Below, in pieces: positions 21,560 through 29,334 of a stretch of DNA of 64,000 nt (the first letter of the stretch is position 1; the number at the start of each line of letters is the position of its first letter). The notes beneath the pieces are model-generated. The model saw only the letters and a list, made by a program, of their open reading frames with translations. It was not told the DNA's origin and made no database searches. Position numbers and translations under genes: made by a program. Source of the stretch: Prochlorococcus sp. AG-409-M05 (lineage in GTDB: Bacteria; Cyanobacteriota; Cyanobacteriia; PCC-6307; Cyanobiaceae); NCBI GenBank assembly GCA_003215435.1, contig QCKJ01000001.1, positions 62,001 to 126,000 of the forward strand, written 5' to 3'.

Positions 21560-23113
21560 ATGCCAGCGATTTTAGAGAAAAGAAAAGTCTTAAATGGTAG
21601 GGGCATTGTCGGTATTTGGGCCAATGGAACGAGTGCTGGCAAATACTTTTATCGAGAGAAAGTAGAAGGCAGGAAAGCCTATCGATTTAAAGAACTCCCT
21701 GATGCCAAGAATCTGGATGAGGCTGAATCGTTAGCCGCTGATGCAGCCATCGAATTAAGAGATGAACTCAAGGATGCAGAACGAATCGTCGAGACCTATG
21801 ACCCGATGAATTTGGTTCAAAGGGAAGAGAAACTGCTCAAGAAAAAAGAAAAGCTTGCACGAGAACAGCAGAAGAAAGAGAACCCAAAGATCTCGATTGA
21901 GAAAGCGATGGATCAATGGTTAGTTGAACAGCAGAGAAGAGTCGATGCTGGGACGTTCTCTCAGAACAGTTATGAGCACAAGTTGAATTGCTCGAAGCAC
22001 ATCATGGACTTCCTCAAGAAAAGGAAAGTCCTTCTCACAAGCCAAATCACCAACACGACTTTTGATCAATACCCTGAGTTCAGGATGCGGCAAACACAAA
22101 GACGCATCGTGATTCATCGAGAGCTTGCAGTCTTAGGGGAATTTATCAAGAGCTATCTGGTCAAGCACAAATACATTCCTGCTCACCTCTGGCTGGATGG
22201 TCAGTTCTTACCAAGAATCAAAGTTAGGGATACCGATCGAGACGCTAACCCTGCCATCAATCCAGAGGATTGGACAACGATTATTAATTACATCCGAGAA
22301 GAATGGAGGCCATTGGCATATGAGAAAGATCAGTTCGGTAGACGTTCCGAAAAGTCCATCTATTTCCGCAACATGTTCTGGCATTGGTTACTCATCGCCA
22401 AGAGCACAGGGATGTCCCCCGAGGAGATCTGCAAGATGAAATGGAAGAGTGTTGAGATTATTGATGTCGGAAGAATCAGTAAATCAAAAGCGATAGAGGA
22501 GTATGAACAGATCCTCGATGAGATCAAAGAAGAAGGGAAAGAAGATGAGATCTATATCGAACCTCCAGACTTAGACGTAAACCCATCTGATTGGGTTCTC
22601 AATCACGATGCTTGGGGACGAGAAGAAAGGCTCATTTCATTTATCACTACTGTTAGAGCCAAGACTTCCAGAGTCAGAGAGATCCCTTGCAACCTTGGTT
22701 ATGTCTTTAGAAGGTGGAAATACTTTCTAGAGAATGAGATGAACCATGTAGTTAGAGGTGATGACTTTGTCTTTGCTCAGATCCATAACGAGATGAAGCA
22801 ACCCAATCAAAGAAAGATTCAACAGCATTGGAGATGGACGGTTGATCAGTTGATGGATGAAGGAAAGCTCAAAGGTCACAAGTTCTCTGATCGTCCCTAT
22901 ACCCTCTATTCACTGCGTTCTACTTTCATTGAAAATCACTTAATGAAAGGGACAGATATCTTCCTGTTAGCTCGTATTTGTGGCAACAGCGTCAAGACAA
23001 TCATGGACACCTACGAAAGAATAGACATAAGGAAAAGAACAAAGGAGATCACGGATATTGAGTACGGCAAGAAAACAAGCAATGCAGCAGTGGTTCAGTT
23101 ATACGCCGATTAG
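21560..23113 (+). CDS. Tyrosine recombinase (integrase)
   Basis: 517 aa. The N-terminal beta-rich arm-binding segment is about 10-45, a charged coiled linker about 85-108, core-binding helices about 110-215, and the catalytic domain about 230-490. Catalytic-box residues: LLIAKSTGMSPEEICKMKW, where Ser286 sits at the usual Arg I position; Lys368 in RAKTSRVREIP; Y450-S-L-R453 in place of HxxR; N476 in CGNS in place of GH; nucleophile Tyr485 (MDTYERID), correctly nine residues after N476. A 60-residue insertion separates boxes I and K. It directly follows att-like site 13 and is the only complete recombinase in the window, so it is the likely engine of the array. The altered active site needs an alignment to judge. 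Confidence 0.9.
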   Translation: MPAILEKRKVLNGRGIVGIWANGTSAGKYFYREKVEGRKAYRFKELPDAKNLDEAESLAADAAIELRDELKDAERIVETYDPMNLVQREEKLLKKKEKLAREQQKKENPKISIEKAMDQWLVEQQRRVDAGTFSQNSYEHKLNCSKHIMDFLKKRKVLLTSQITNTTFDQYPEFRMRQTQRRIVIHRELAVLGEFIKSYLVKHKYIPAHLWLDGQFLPRIKVRDTDRDANPAINPEDWTTIINYIREEWRPLAYEKDQFGRRSEKSIYFRNMFWHWLLIAKSTGMSPEEICKMKWKSVEIIDVGRISKSKAIEEYEQILDEIKEEGKEDEIYIEPPDLDVNPSDWVLNHDAWGREERLISFITTVRAKTSRVREIPCNLGYVFRRWKYFLENEMNHVVRGDDFVFAQIHNEMKQPNQRKIQQHWRWTVDQLMDEGKLKGHKFSDRPYTLYSLRSTFIENHLMKGTDIFLLARICGNSVKTIMDTYERIDIRKRTKEITDIEYGKKTSNAAVVQLYAD

Positions 23114-23404
23114 AAGCTGGTGAAACCCCATACACAAGAAGGTGTTTCGAGATGGCGGACTTAAAAGGGGAAGGGGAACCTAAAGACAACAAGAATCTCC
23201 TTTACTAATGGTCCGGTGAGCGCAGCGAACGACCATCACGAAAGCACCGTCTTAATCTCCCAAACCACAACAACTCACTCACTCTCTACCTCTCAAAATT
23301 CAACCCTGATGATGCGTATGTCCCCTCAATGGACATTCCGTTTCATCCCTGTTGAGACTGTATGGATAGATAGTTATTTAATTCATTCACAATCACTACT
23401 AGCT

Positions 23405-23545
23405 ATGAAAAGACCAGAACTTACTGATGAACAAAGGCAGGAAAAGGAAGGACTAAAGGAAAGACTGCTGAAAGCTATCGATGGGAATCAAGGTGAAGAA
23501 AAGAAAATCTCTCATCATTTCAGAAGAGCTTTCTCAAGAAAGTAA
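23405..23545 (+). CDS. 46-aa charged hypothetical protein
   Basis: From ATG 23405: MKRPELTDEQRQEKEGLKER, highly charged and helical, ending RRAFSRK. A longer frame from 23216 has a less protein-like N-terminus. Small basic/acidic ORFs behind an integrase sometimes act as excisionase or regulator; here that is only a possibility from position. Confidence 0.4.
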   Translation: MKRPELTDEQRQEKEGLKERLLKAIDGNQGEEKKISHHFRRAFSRK

Positions 23546-23744
23546 AGAAAATCCAGAGAGTTAAAAAGGAATCTAGGCTTCAGTATTTCTACCCCCTGGC
23601 AACCTCCAAATCTTCTGGTTTAGATGATGGTCCGCATCAAAATAATGGATGGACGAAAGCAAGCCAGAAGGCACCAGCAAGCAAGAGAACTCGATCGTTG
23701 AAGCTGAATGAAGATGCAAAATCGGCTTGTTATTTAATTCCTTT

Positions 23745-24854
23745 CTATTCATATTTAGTGAAATTTGATTTCTCAAGTGAAGATATACGGGAACAACTAG
23801 TTTCTGCAATGGTAGCCCCTATTGAAATCCTAGCCCCTATTGATTTTTTTCCTAGCGGTCTCCATTTGGATGCGTGGTTTTTCTGGCCATTCCACCAACT
23901 TATTGTTGTTCCTTCTTTACAGTCAATAATTTGATCAACTTTATATTGAACTAGCCCACCAGGTCTTGCTGGAGTCCCTGAAACATCAAATGTTGTTGTA
24001 GTGCAATCCAATGAACCTCCAAATCCTGGTGTGCAGGTAGCAGTACCCAAGCCAGAAGAATAACCAGAGGTTCCTGCTTCAGGGTTTTGGTAATACCTAT
24101 ATACTTTAGATATGTGAATATACCTTCCATACTTGCCTCTTACTTTCACCTTATAAGTCTTTGGATCGATGTAAAGTACATTGTTCTCAGCAGGACTTTC
24201 CTTATAAAGCCAACCTACTAAGCTTGGCTTCCCTAGAAAATCTTTTTCCCCAGTCCCCATACACAATCTCTTAGAGCAATCCTTACCTTTATTAAATTTC
24301 CTGGCATTAATTATTTCAGAACTTAATTCATTTGATTTAGTTTCTTTTTGACCAGTCTCATACGTCATACAACCTTCATAGTCAGCAGCTTTTAAACATC
24401 TATCTCTTACGTTATTGACAGGTGTAGTTCTCGCATTTTTCTCCTCTTTTGTTGAATAGGGAGTACTTTCCTCCGAGATCAAATGGGAAAGTTCTTTGAG
24501 AAGTGCCGTTGTAAGTTCATCATTACTTTTGCCTGATGTATTATATTTTTCATCCATCTCACAAGTTAAGAAATTCATATAATGTTTAAACATTACTACC
24601 GTGGCATGGCGACCCTCTTGGGTTTTTAGCCAAGGGACTTTTTTCTCTCTATTTGTTTTTTCTCTTTGATAATCTATACCTTCATACTCTTTATATTTTT
24701 CGGGACCCAAACCCCCTGCTTTATAACGTTCATATATACACATCTTTTGCCCTGCAGCTATTAAAGCATTCATTCTCTGATCAGCTAATTCATTAGCATT
24801 AGCAGAAGGTGTAATGAAAGCTATTGATGCTGTAATAGCGAGAAATTTTCTCAT
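23745..24854 (-). CDS. Secreted protein with C-x2-A-x-DY-x-GC motif domain
   Basis: 369 aa with signal peptide (MRKFLAITASIAFITPSANA). The middle contains RDRCLKAADYEGCMTYETGQ. The C-terminal domain has YKVKVRGKYGRYI, EAGTSGYSSGLGTATC, and VDQIIDCKEGT, paralogous to the C-terminal half of the TPR protein at 15562-16902 in a different cassette. Its start overlaps the upstream secreted-protein gene by 4 nt. Exported, Cys-rich, function unknown. Confidence 0.7.
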   Translation of the reverse strand: MRKFLAITASIAFITPSANANELADQRMNALIAAGQKMCIYERYKAGGLGPEKYKEYEGIDYQREKTNREKKVPWLKTQEGRHATVVMFKHYMNFLTCEMDEKYNTSGKSNDELTTALLKELSHLISEESTPYSTKEEKNARTTPVNNVRDRCLKAADYEGCMTYETGQKETKSNELSSEIINARKFNKGKDCSKRLCMGTGEKDFLGKPSLVGWLYKESPAENNVLYIDPKTYKVKVRGKYGRYIHISKVYRYYQNPEAGTSGYSSGLGTATCTPGFGGSLDCTTTTFDVSGTPARPGGLVQYKVDQIIDCKEGTTISWWNGQKNHASKWRPLGKKSIGARISIGATIAETSCSRISSLEKSNFTKYE

Positions 24855-25897
24855 TTTTCCCCTTCTTCATATCTCATACAGCCGGCATAATCAGCAGCTT
24901 TCAAGCATATATCTCTCGGATTTTGTTTCGACTCAGTTGATTGTGATGAGTTGTTGTTAAGTATTCTTTGGAATAAATTAGATTGATTCTTTTTCTCCGC
25001 ACTTTTTGTATTCGACATATTAGAAGTTTGCTTCTTTGCTACAGGATATTTATCCTTACACTTCTGTATACTTTCTTCCCTATCAGTAGGCCTCCAGTAA
25101 ATGTCGGTATACTCTATGCAATCTTTTCTGAGTTTATCTATCTCTTTCTGGGTATAGTTTTCTAGAGTTGGAGTATTCCTAAGTATATGTATTTTATAAG
25201 CATGTGATTTAATATTAATATCGATATTATCTTTTGGTTCAATTATAGGACCTGCTGGCAAATACAATTGATTCCACTTATCTTCCACGGGCCAAAAGCC
25301 AATTTTTTTATTTCCCCTCATTGTTTTCTCCCATTTAAAATTCCTTTTACTTCGCTCATGTTGAATGACCGCTGATTGATATTGGTTATATGTTAAACCA
25401 AGCTTATTTAAGTCCCTTAGGTATATCATCTCCTTATATGGATGTTGACTATCCAATATATCTTTACTATTGAGATCAATATAGGTTGGAGTTTTACCTC
25501 TACAAACGAGTTTATATATTTTCCAAAGCAATTTTATATCCAAAGAACTTTCCTCGATTTCTCTTTTACTCATTTTGTCAGTGTTAGGAATTACTCCTGT
25601 AAATTCAGTTTTATTACCAGTTTCTGTTTCCATTCTTCTTGTTTCACAATTAATACCTTTCCAAGTTGCTTTTTTGAAATTTTCAGAATTTTTATGATAG
25701 AGATCATCATGCCGTTTCTCTGCATAAATAGTTATTCCATCCTTTGTGAGTAACAAATTGTCTTTATCCAGATAATCATCCCAGTAATGTGTACCAACCA
25801 TGATGAATGAACGATATTTCACCCATTCAGGTTCGGCTTTTGCAGGAGAAGCAAAACCAACTGCTAATAGTAGTGATGTAACAAGTAAGCGTTTCAT
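24851..25897 (-). CDS. Secreted protein ending in the same Cys motif
   Basis: 348 aa. Signal peptide MKRLLVTSLLLAVGFASPAKA, then a charged domain of unknown family (YRSFIMVGTHYWDDYLDKDN opens it), a basic linker, and a C-terminus PRDICLKAADYAGCMRYEEG matching the motif in the downstream gene. Overlap by ATGA suggests one operon and possibly an interaction through the shared motif. AT-rich. Unrecognised. Confidence 0.65.
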   Translation of the reverse strand: MKRLLVTSLLLAVGFASPAKAEPEWVKYRSFIMVGTHYWDDYLDKDNLLLTKDGITIYAEKRHDDLYHKNSENFKKATWKGINCETRRMETETGNKTEFTGVIPNTDKMSKREIEESSLDIKLLWKIYKLVCRGKTPTYIDLNSKDILDSQHPYKEMIYLRDLNKLGLTYNQYQSAVIQHERSKRNFKWEKTMRGNKKIGFWPVEDKWNQLYLPAGPIIEPKDNIDINIKSHAYKIHILRNTPTLENYTQKEIDKLRKDCIEYTDIYWRPTDREESIQKCKDKYPVAKKQTSNMSNTKSAEKKNQSNLFQRILNNNSSQSTESKQNPRDICLKAADYAGCMRYEEGEK

Positions 25898-25920
25898 CTT
25901 CCCTTTCTAGCTTATCTAGC

Positions 25921-26109
25921 TCAAGTCTTCAGCAAGAAGCGGTAATCAAAAACCTCAAAGAACAACAACAAGCAACGCATCCAGAAGAACTGGCATCGAC
26001 AGCAGACATCCTGACCTCAGTGTTTAGCAAAATTGAAAGTCGATCTCTTGGCACATCAGTCGCTGGCATCCCTGTCAATTTCTACGACCTTGATGCCATT
26101 AAAAGCTGA
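25921..26109 (+). pseudogene. Start-less ORF fragment
   Basis: The frame reads SSLQQEAVIKNLKEQQQATH, then PEELASTADILTSVFSKIES and GIPVNFYDLDAIKS before a stop, with no start codon. It looks like genuine protein sequence cut at its 5' end. I do not recognise it. It overlaps the DUF4116 fragment that follows. Confidence 0.35.
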
Positions 26110-26227
26110 TCGGGAAATTGTTCTTACGGCTGTTATGAACGATGGAGGTGCACTTAAATTTGCCTCTGCAAAACTACAAGCCGATCCTGAGTTGATAAAA
26201 ATATCGAAGCAAATCACGCTGAATTAG
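26099..26227 (+). pseudogene. DUF4116 repeat fragment
   Basis: LKADREIVLTAVMNDGGALK is followed by FASAKLQADPELIKIS. This matches the repeat unit of DUF4116 (D-x-E-V-V-L-x-A-V ... A-L-x-x-A-S-x-x-L), usually present in many tandem copies. Only about one repeat remains, so this is a relic. Confidence 0.6.
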
Positions 26228-26703
26228 GTAATTAAGAGGCTCCTAAATTAATAAAAAATTTTGCACAAATATCTGAGCTCATATAACGATATAGACAGGA
26301 CAGATAAGCCCCATACGCCCCTCTAGAAAGTCACCATGAAGGATGAATGATTGATTCATCGAACTGATTTCTAAAGTCTTGGAATCGATTCGCAACGTCG
26401 GAGAGAAAGAAACCTTGAATACTCCCAAGAGAAACACGCACCACCTTGGTATGGCTCCATCAATGAGCGATGTGTGGATAGGTTTTGAAAATGGTGTGGA
26501 TAGAAAAAATTGGAATAACTCAGATCTGTTGCCGTTACTCAATTTCTCAACAGAGGGTTCTTATTAGGAATTGAGGAGTTTTACTGTCAGTTGCGATCTG
26601 TTTTATCTATTAGGTGGTCTAACAATTATTTCTCTGATCTTTTGAAACTGCTTTTTCCAAAAGCTAATAACAGAATCAGGGATCGGTTTATTGATAGGCA
26701 TGT
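26228..26703. other. Gene-poor stretch with a left-arm remnant
   Basis: No gene I would support. Positions 26584-26604 (ctgtcagttgcgatctgttt) copy the block at 18937 that precedes att-like site 12, without an EVE core after it. This looks like the leftover of a lost or rearranged site. Confidence 0.5.
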
Positions 26704-26952
26704 TTATTTGCCTTTGACGCATACATAGTCCCTGCCTTTACCGTCTTGCCATAACACATGGTGCCAAGTACCATCCTTAAATTTTTCCCCAGCCATTTCA
26801 CACTCAGCTAATGAATTAGTTGGAACAGACCAGGTCAGACCACCACCACCGCCACCTCTACCACCAGCCATTAACCACCAAGTCTCACCAGCATTAGCAG
26901 CAGTTGGGAATAGGGCGCCCATACCAAGAGCAATAGCAAATAGAGCGCGCAT
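26704..26952 (-). CDS. Small secreted Gly-rich protein
   Basis: 82 aa from ATG 26952 (another ATG two codons upstream). Signal peptide MRALFAIALGMGALFPTAANA, then ETWWLMAGGRGGGGGGLTWS, a six-Gly run, and a conserved-looking tail SLAECEMAGEKF ... YVCVKGK with two cysteines. Unrecognised family. Possibly cell-surface or periplasmic. Confidence 0.6.
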   Translation of the reverse strand: MRALFAIALGMGALFPTAANAGETWWLMAGGRGGGGGGLTWSVPTNSLAECEMAGEKFKDGTWHHVLWQDGKGRDYVCVKGK

Positions 26953-27021
26953 AATCATCTACTAGAAAGACAGTCAAACCGTATCAGATTTGCATAGGGA
27001 GTAGTAAACGACGCTTTATCT

Positions 27022-27510
27022 TTAATTCTCGAATGGATTTAAACCTTTATCTCTACCGTGTGTGTCCTGTGGACCTTGGCTATTAGGGAAGTCATAGTTT
27101 GGTTGTGGTCTTGGATCCTGGGCATGCCAACGAGCTAAGGCGAGCCCAAATTCTCTTGCTGCACCGGTATGAGTAAAAAGGAATAAAGCAGTACTTTTTT
27201 CCCCTTTGCTATTCATATAGTCGACATAAAAATACCTTTCCATTGTGCCCAAAAAGACCTCAATATCGGTTTTTGACCGGTAGCCAATTAGTTGATTTCG
27301 TTCAATCCCTTTAAAACCTTCAACAAACATTTTTCGCCCAGTAAATCTGACGCGGCATTTGCGATTTAATTGACGGCAAAAAGCATCGTGATAGCTCTTG
27401 GGAGAACCAACTTCTACATCACTAGGGAAGTCAGCATTACCAAAGTCATTAGCATTAACGGCTACAGGTAAAGCGAGCACAGCGAGTAGGGGAAGTACTA
27501 GGCGTTTCAT
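27022..27510 (-). CDS. Secreted hypothetical protein
   Basis: 162 aa from ATG 27510, which yields a good signal peptide (MKRLVLPLLAVLALPVAVNA). The mature part has two cysteines (DAFCRQLNRKCRVRF) and a C-terminal Pro/Asn-rich tail. The frame extends upstream to 27579 but that part overlaps repeat sequence. Unrecognised; one more exported protein in the integrase cassette. Confidence 0.6.
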   Translation of the reverse strand: MKRLVLPLLAVLALPVAVNANDFGNADFPSDVEVGSPKSYHDAFCRQLNRKCRVRFTGRKMFVEGFKGIERNQLIGYRSKTDIEVFLGTMERYFYVDYMNSKGEKSTALFLFTHTGAAREFGLALARWHAQDPRPQPNYDFPNSQGPQDTHGRDKGLNPFEN

Positions 27511-27599
27511 ATCCGAATTATGCAGCTTTAGCAGTTGGATTCCTGTTGACGTAAAGATCAGCCGTCCCTTCAGGAACAAAACATGCGTCTCTTTCTTTG

Positions 27600-27770
27600 G
27601 TTATTAGTAATAGAAACTTGATTGAAATAGAATAGAAATACGAGGGCGAGAATGTTAAGCCATCCACACACCATCCACACACCGCAATATCGCTGAGATC
27701 CCATGGCACAACAGGAAATTAACTACTGGCTAATGGAAAGCGAGCCTGACGTTTACGCCTCAAAAAGATA
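27600..27770 (+). repeat. EVE-derived att-like site 14
   Basis: atggcacaacaggaaattaa at 27703 reads MAQQEINYWLMESEPDVYAS then KR and stop. It keeps EVE sequence seven codons past the core before diverging. The left arm duplicates that of site 12. The ccatccacaca motif is itself doubled (27660-27682). The segment gtcataccaatggatc (27773 region) recalls the right arms of sites 3, 10 and 11. Confidence 0.85.
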
Positions 27771-27829
27771 GTCATACCAATGGATCTACCTCTTTCTTTG
27801 CTAATTTCTCTTTACTTTTAAGTATAATT

Positions 27830-28336
27830 ATGCGCCGCTTACTTCTCCTATCACTACTACTTAGTTTTTCTTCTTCTGCCCAAGCAACTGTTGATCGTAC
27901 AACTCACAAGAAATGTCTTCAAGCAAAGGATTACTTAGGTTGTGTGAAAGCTCATTCTGTAGATTCTGGTCTTAAAGAAGTCATTACTAATCCAGGAACA
28001 GCTACTGCAAATGGCAATGCATGTCCAATTGGTTATGCCTATATAGGTCAAGGGTATTGTCGTGAAGTCTTATGCACCTGGATGGGCAAAAATTCCACCG
28101 TACTTGGCGGAAAAAAATGGAAGTGTCCTCCTTCTGGTATTGATGGATTTTCGCTCGCATTTGGAGCACAATCACGCATAGGGAATGATCCAGCTTGCTC
28201 TAGTGGAGAGCCTGAGATCGGATGGACAAGTACTTGCGAAGCACCCTATAAGGAGCCACCAAAGTCAAAGAGAACTGAGGGAAGAAGAATTAGCGGTTGG
28301 AATAATCAAAATCCAGGCTTTTTACTGCCTAAGTAA
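27830..28336 (+). CDS. Secreted protein with C-x2-A-x-DY-x-GC motif
   Basis: 168 aa with signal peptide MRRLLLLSLLLSFSSSAQA. Soon after the predicted cleavage it has KKCLQAKDYLGCVKAH, the motif also found in the proteins at 15562, 23745 and 24851. Further cysteines (GNACPIGY, GYCREVLC, KCPPSG, ACSSGEP, STCEAP) suggest a disulfide-stabilised exported protein. Only gene in the last cassette, next to the intact EVE gene. Function unknown. Confidence 0.65.
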   Translation: MRRLLLLSLLLSFSSSAQATVDRTTHKKCLQAKDYLGCVKAHSVDSGLKEVITNPGTATANGNACPIGYAYIGQGYCREVLCTWMGKNSTVLGGKKWKCPPSGIDGFSLAFGAQSRIGNDPACSSGEPEIGWTSTCEAPYKEPPKSKRTEGRRISGWNNQNPGFLLPK

Positions 28337-28445
28337 TTATCAGAACCCTTCGATACATACCTACGTCGTCATAAGGAAATGAAGCCAACCCATCTATTAA
28401 GCGTCAATATGGAAAAGTGGCCCCGGAAAACCCCTGAGATCGAAG

Positions 28446-28528
28446 GTTTACCCAAACTTTACCCAAACCGCCCATTTTCGCTGAGATCCCATGGCACAAC
28501 AGGAACCTAACTACTGGCTAATGAAAAG
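28446..28528 (+). repeat. Intact EVE start region, att-like site 15 (right border)
   Basis: ttacccaaactttacccaaa (28448-28467) followed by ccgcccattttcgc and gagatcccatggcac. The core tactggctaatgaaaag (28512-28528) here continues into an uninterrupted reading frame. It is the functional member of the family and the probable present-day target or border. Confidence 0.85.
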
Positions 28529-28967
28529 CGAGCCAGATGTTTATGGAATCAATAAGCTCAAAGACGAAGGTAAAACACTTTGGGATGGCATTAGAAATTA
28601 CCAAGCACGTAACTTCATGCGATCCATGCAAATTGGCGACCGTGCATTCTTTTACCACTCGAACTGCAAGCCTCCTGGGATAGTAGGCCTAATGGAGGTT
28701 ATAAATACACACTTAACAGACCCAACCCAGTTTGACGTTAAAAGCAAATACTACGATCCAAAATCTACTGTTGAGAAGCCAAGGTGGGACTGCGTTGAGC
28801 TTCAATACATAGGTCAATTCTTCTCAATGATTACACTGGAGAAACTGCGTTCAATCTATTCTGCAGAGGAGTTACCTCTAGTAAGGAAAGGCAACCGACT
28901 TTCAATTATTCCAGTTCCTAAAACAACAGCCAATCAACTTCTCATAATGGCTGGAGATCTAAAATAA
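28491..28967 (+). CDS. EVE-domain protein
   Basis: 158 aa spanning one EVE domain, a PUA-like fold. The hallmark NYWLMKSEPDVYGI opens it, followed by LWDGIRNYQARNFMRSM and DRAFFYHSNCKPPGIVG, all typical of the THYN1/YgiF-like EVE family that binds modified bases such as 5-methylcytosine derivatives. Known relatives are linked to DNA/RNA modification sensing and defence. The gene forms the right border of the island, and its promoter and first codons carry the repeat copied 14 times upstream, so its expression signals have probably been replaced by integration events (inference). Confidence 0.9.
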   Translation: MAQQEPNYWLMKSEPDVYGINKLKDEGKTLWDGIRNYQARNFMRSMQIGDRAFFYHSNCKPPGIVGLMEVINTHLTDPTQFDVKSKYYDPKSTVEKPRWDCVELQYIGQFFSMITLEKLRSIYSAEELPLVRKGNRLSIIPVPKTTANQLLIMAGDLK

Positions 28968-29000
28968 GAATAAGTAGAAACATTTCCGATCAGACAAGGC

Positions 29001-29309
29001 CTATTCAGTTAGCTCTTTGAAAGAAGCACTGCTAAACATATTTGCTAAATAAAGTCGAGTTATAGACCTTGAATCGACTCCATTTTGAACCAAAAAGCCT
29101 GACAAGGCAGCTTGAATTAAGCGGTACTGGTCCCAATTGGGATATTGCTCAATAAACCCCTTCATTGCTGCTTGAAGTGTTAAAGGGAGTTGTTCCTGGA
29201 AACTAACCACACTTTCCTCTAAAGAGTTTTCTTGACAAAGTTCTTCTTTGCGTTCAGAGCCATCTTCAAGATTGAGTTTTCCTATGACATCGGAATAAGC
29301 CGTTTGCAT
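29001..29309 (-). CDS. DUF2811 family protein
   Basis: 102 aa. The C-terminal two thirds, VSFQEQLPLTLQAAMKGFIE, QYPNWDQYRLIQAALSGFLV and RSITRLYLANMF, match the cyanobacterial DUF2811 family (small helical, function unknown). The acidic N-terminal 35 residues are less conserved in appearance. First backbone gene to the right of the EVE gene, convergent with it. Confidence 0.85.
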   Translation of the reverse strand: MQTAYSDVIGKLNLEDGSERKEELCQENSLEESVVSFQEQLPLTLQAAMKGFIEQYPNWDQYRLIQAALSGFLVQNGVDSRSITRLYLANMFSSASFKELTE

Positions 29310-29334
29310 TAAAACCTCTATGAATGAACACTAG

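Larger units (their letters stand above)
222..28527. mobile_element. Att-punctuated integrative island anchored on an EVE-domain gene
   Basis: Fourteen degenerate direct copies of the first codons of the EVE-domain gene at 28491 divide this stretch into cassettes with unrelated cargo. All copies are on the + strand and share a core close to tactggctaatgaaaag. Most are followed about 60-70 bp later by a pair of TTCAAAC-like motifs 11 bp apart. A complete tyrosine recombinase (21560-23113) and a truncated one (1729-2376) lie inside. I see no tRNA gene in or beside the island. Right of 28,491 the sequence is dense conserved backbone. That this is an array of integrated elements is inference from the repeat geometry; the left border is outside the window. 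Confidence 0.75.

Noticed and set aside
26379-26567. 62-aa open frame MESIRNVGEK...
   Set aside because: Lies in a segment of fragments and repeat debris, with no recognisable motif and no coupled neighbour.
1-28490. CRISPR array
   Set aside because: The repeats are about 40-150 bp, degenerate and separated by kilobases of genes; no short regularly spaced repeat array exists, and the Cas4-like nuclease has no cas neighbours.
222-28490. Classical integron with attC sites and IntI
   Set aside because: The integrase has no visible IntI-specific helix, the repeats are direct copies of a gene start rather than attC hairpins, and cassettes often hold several genes on both strands.
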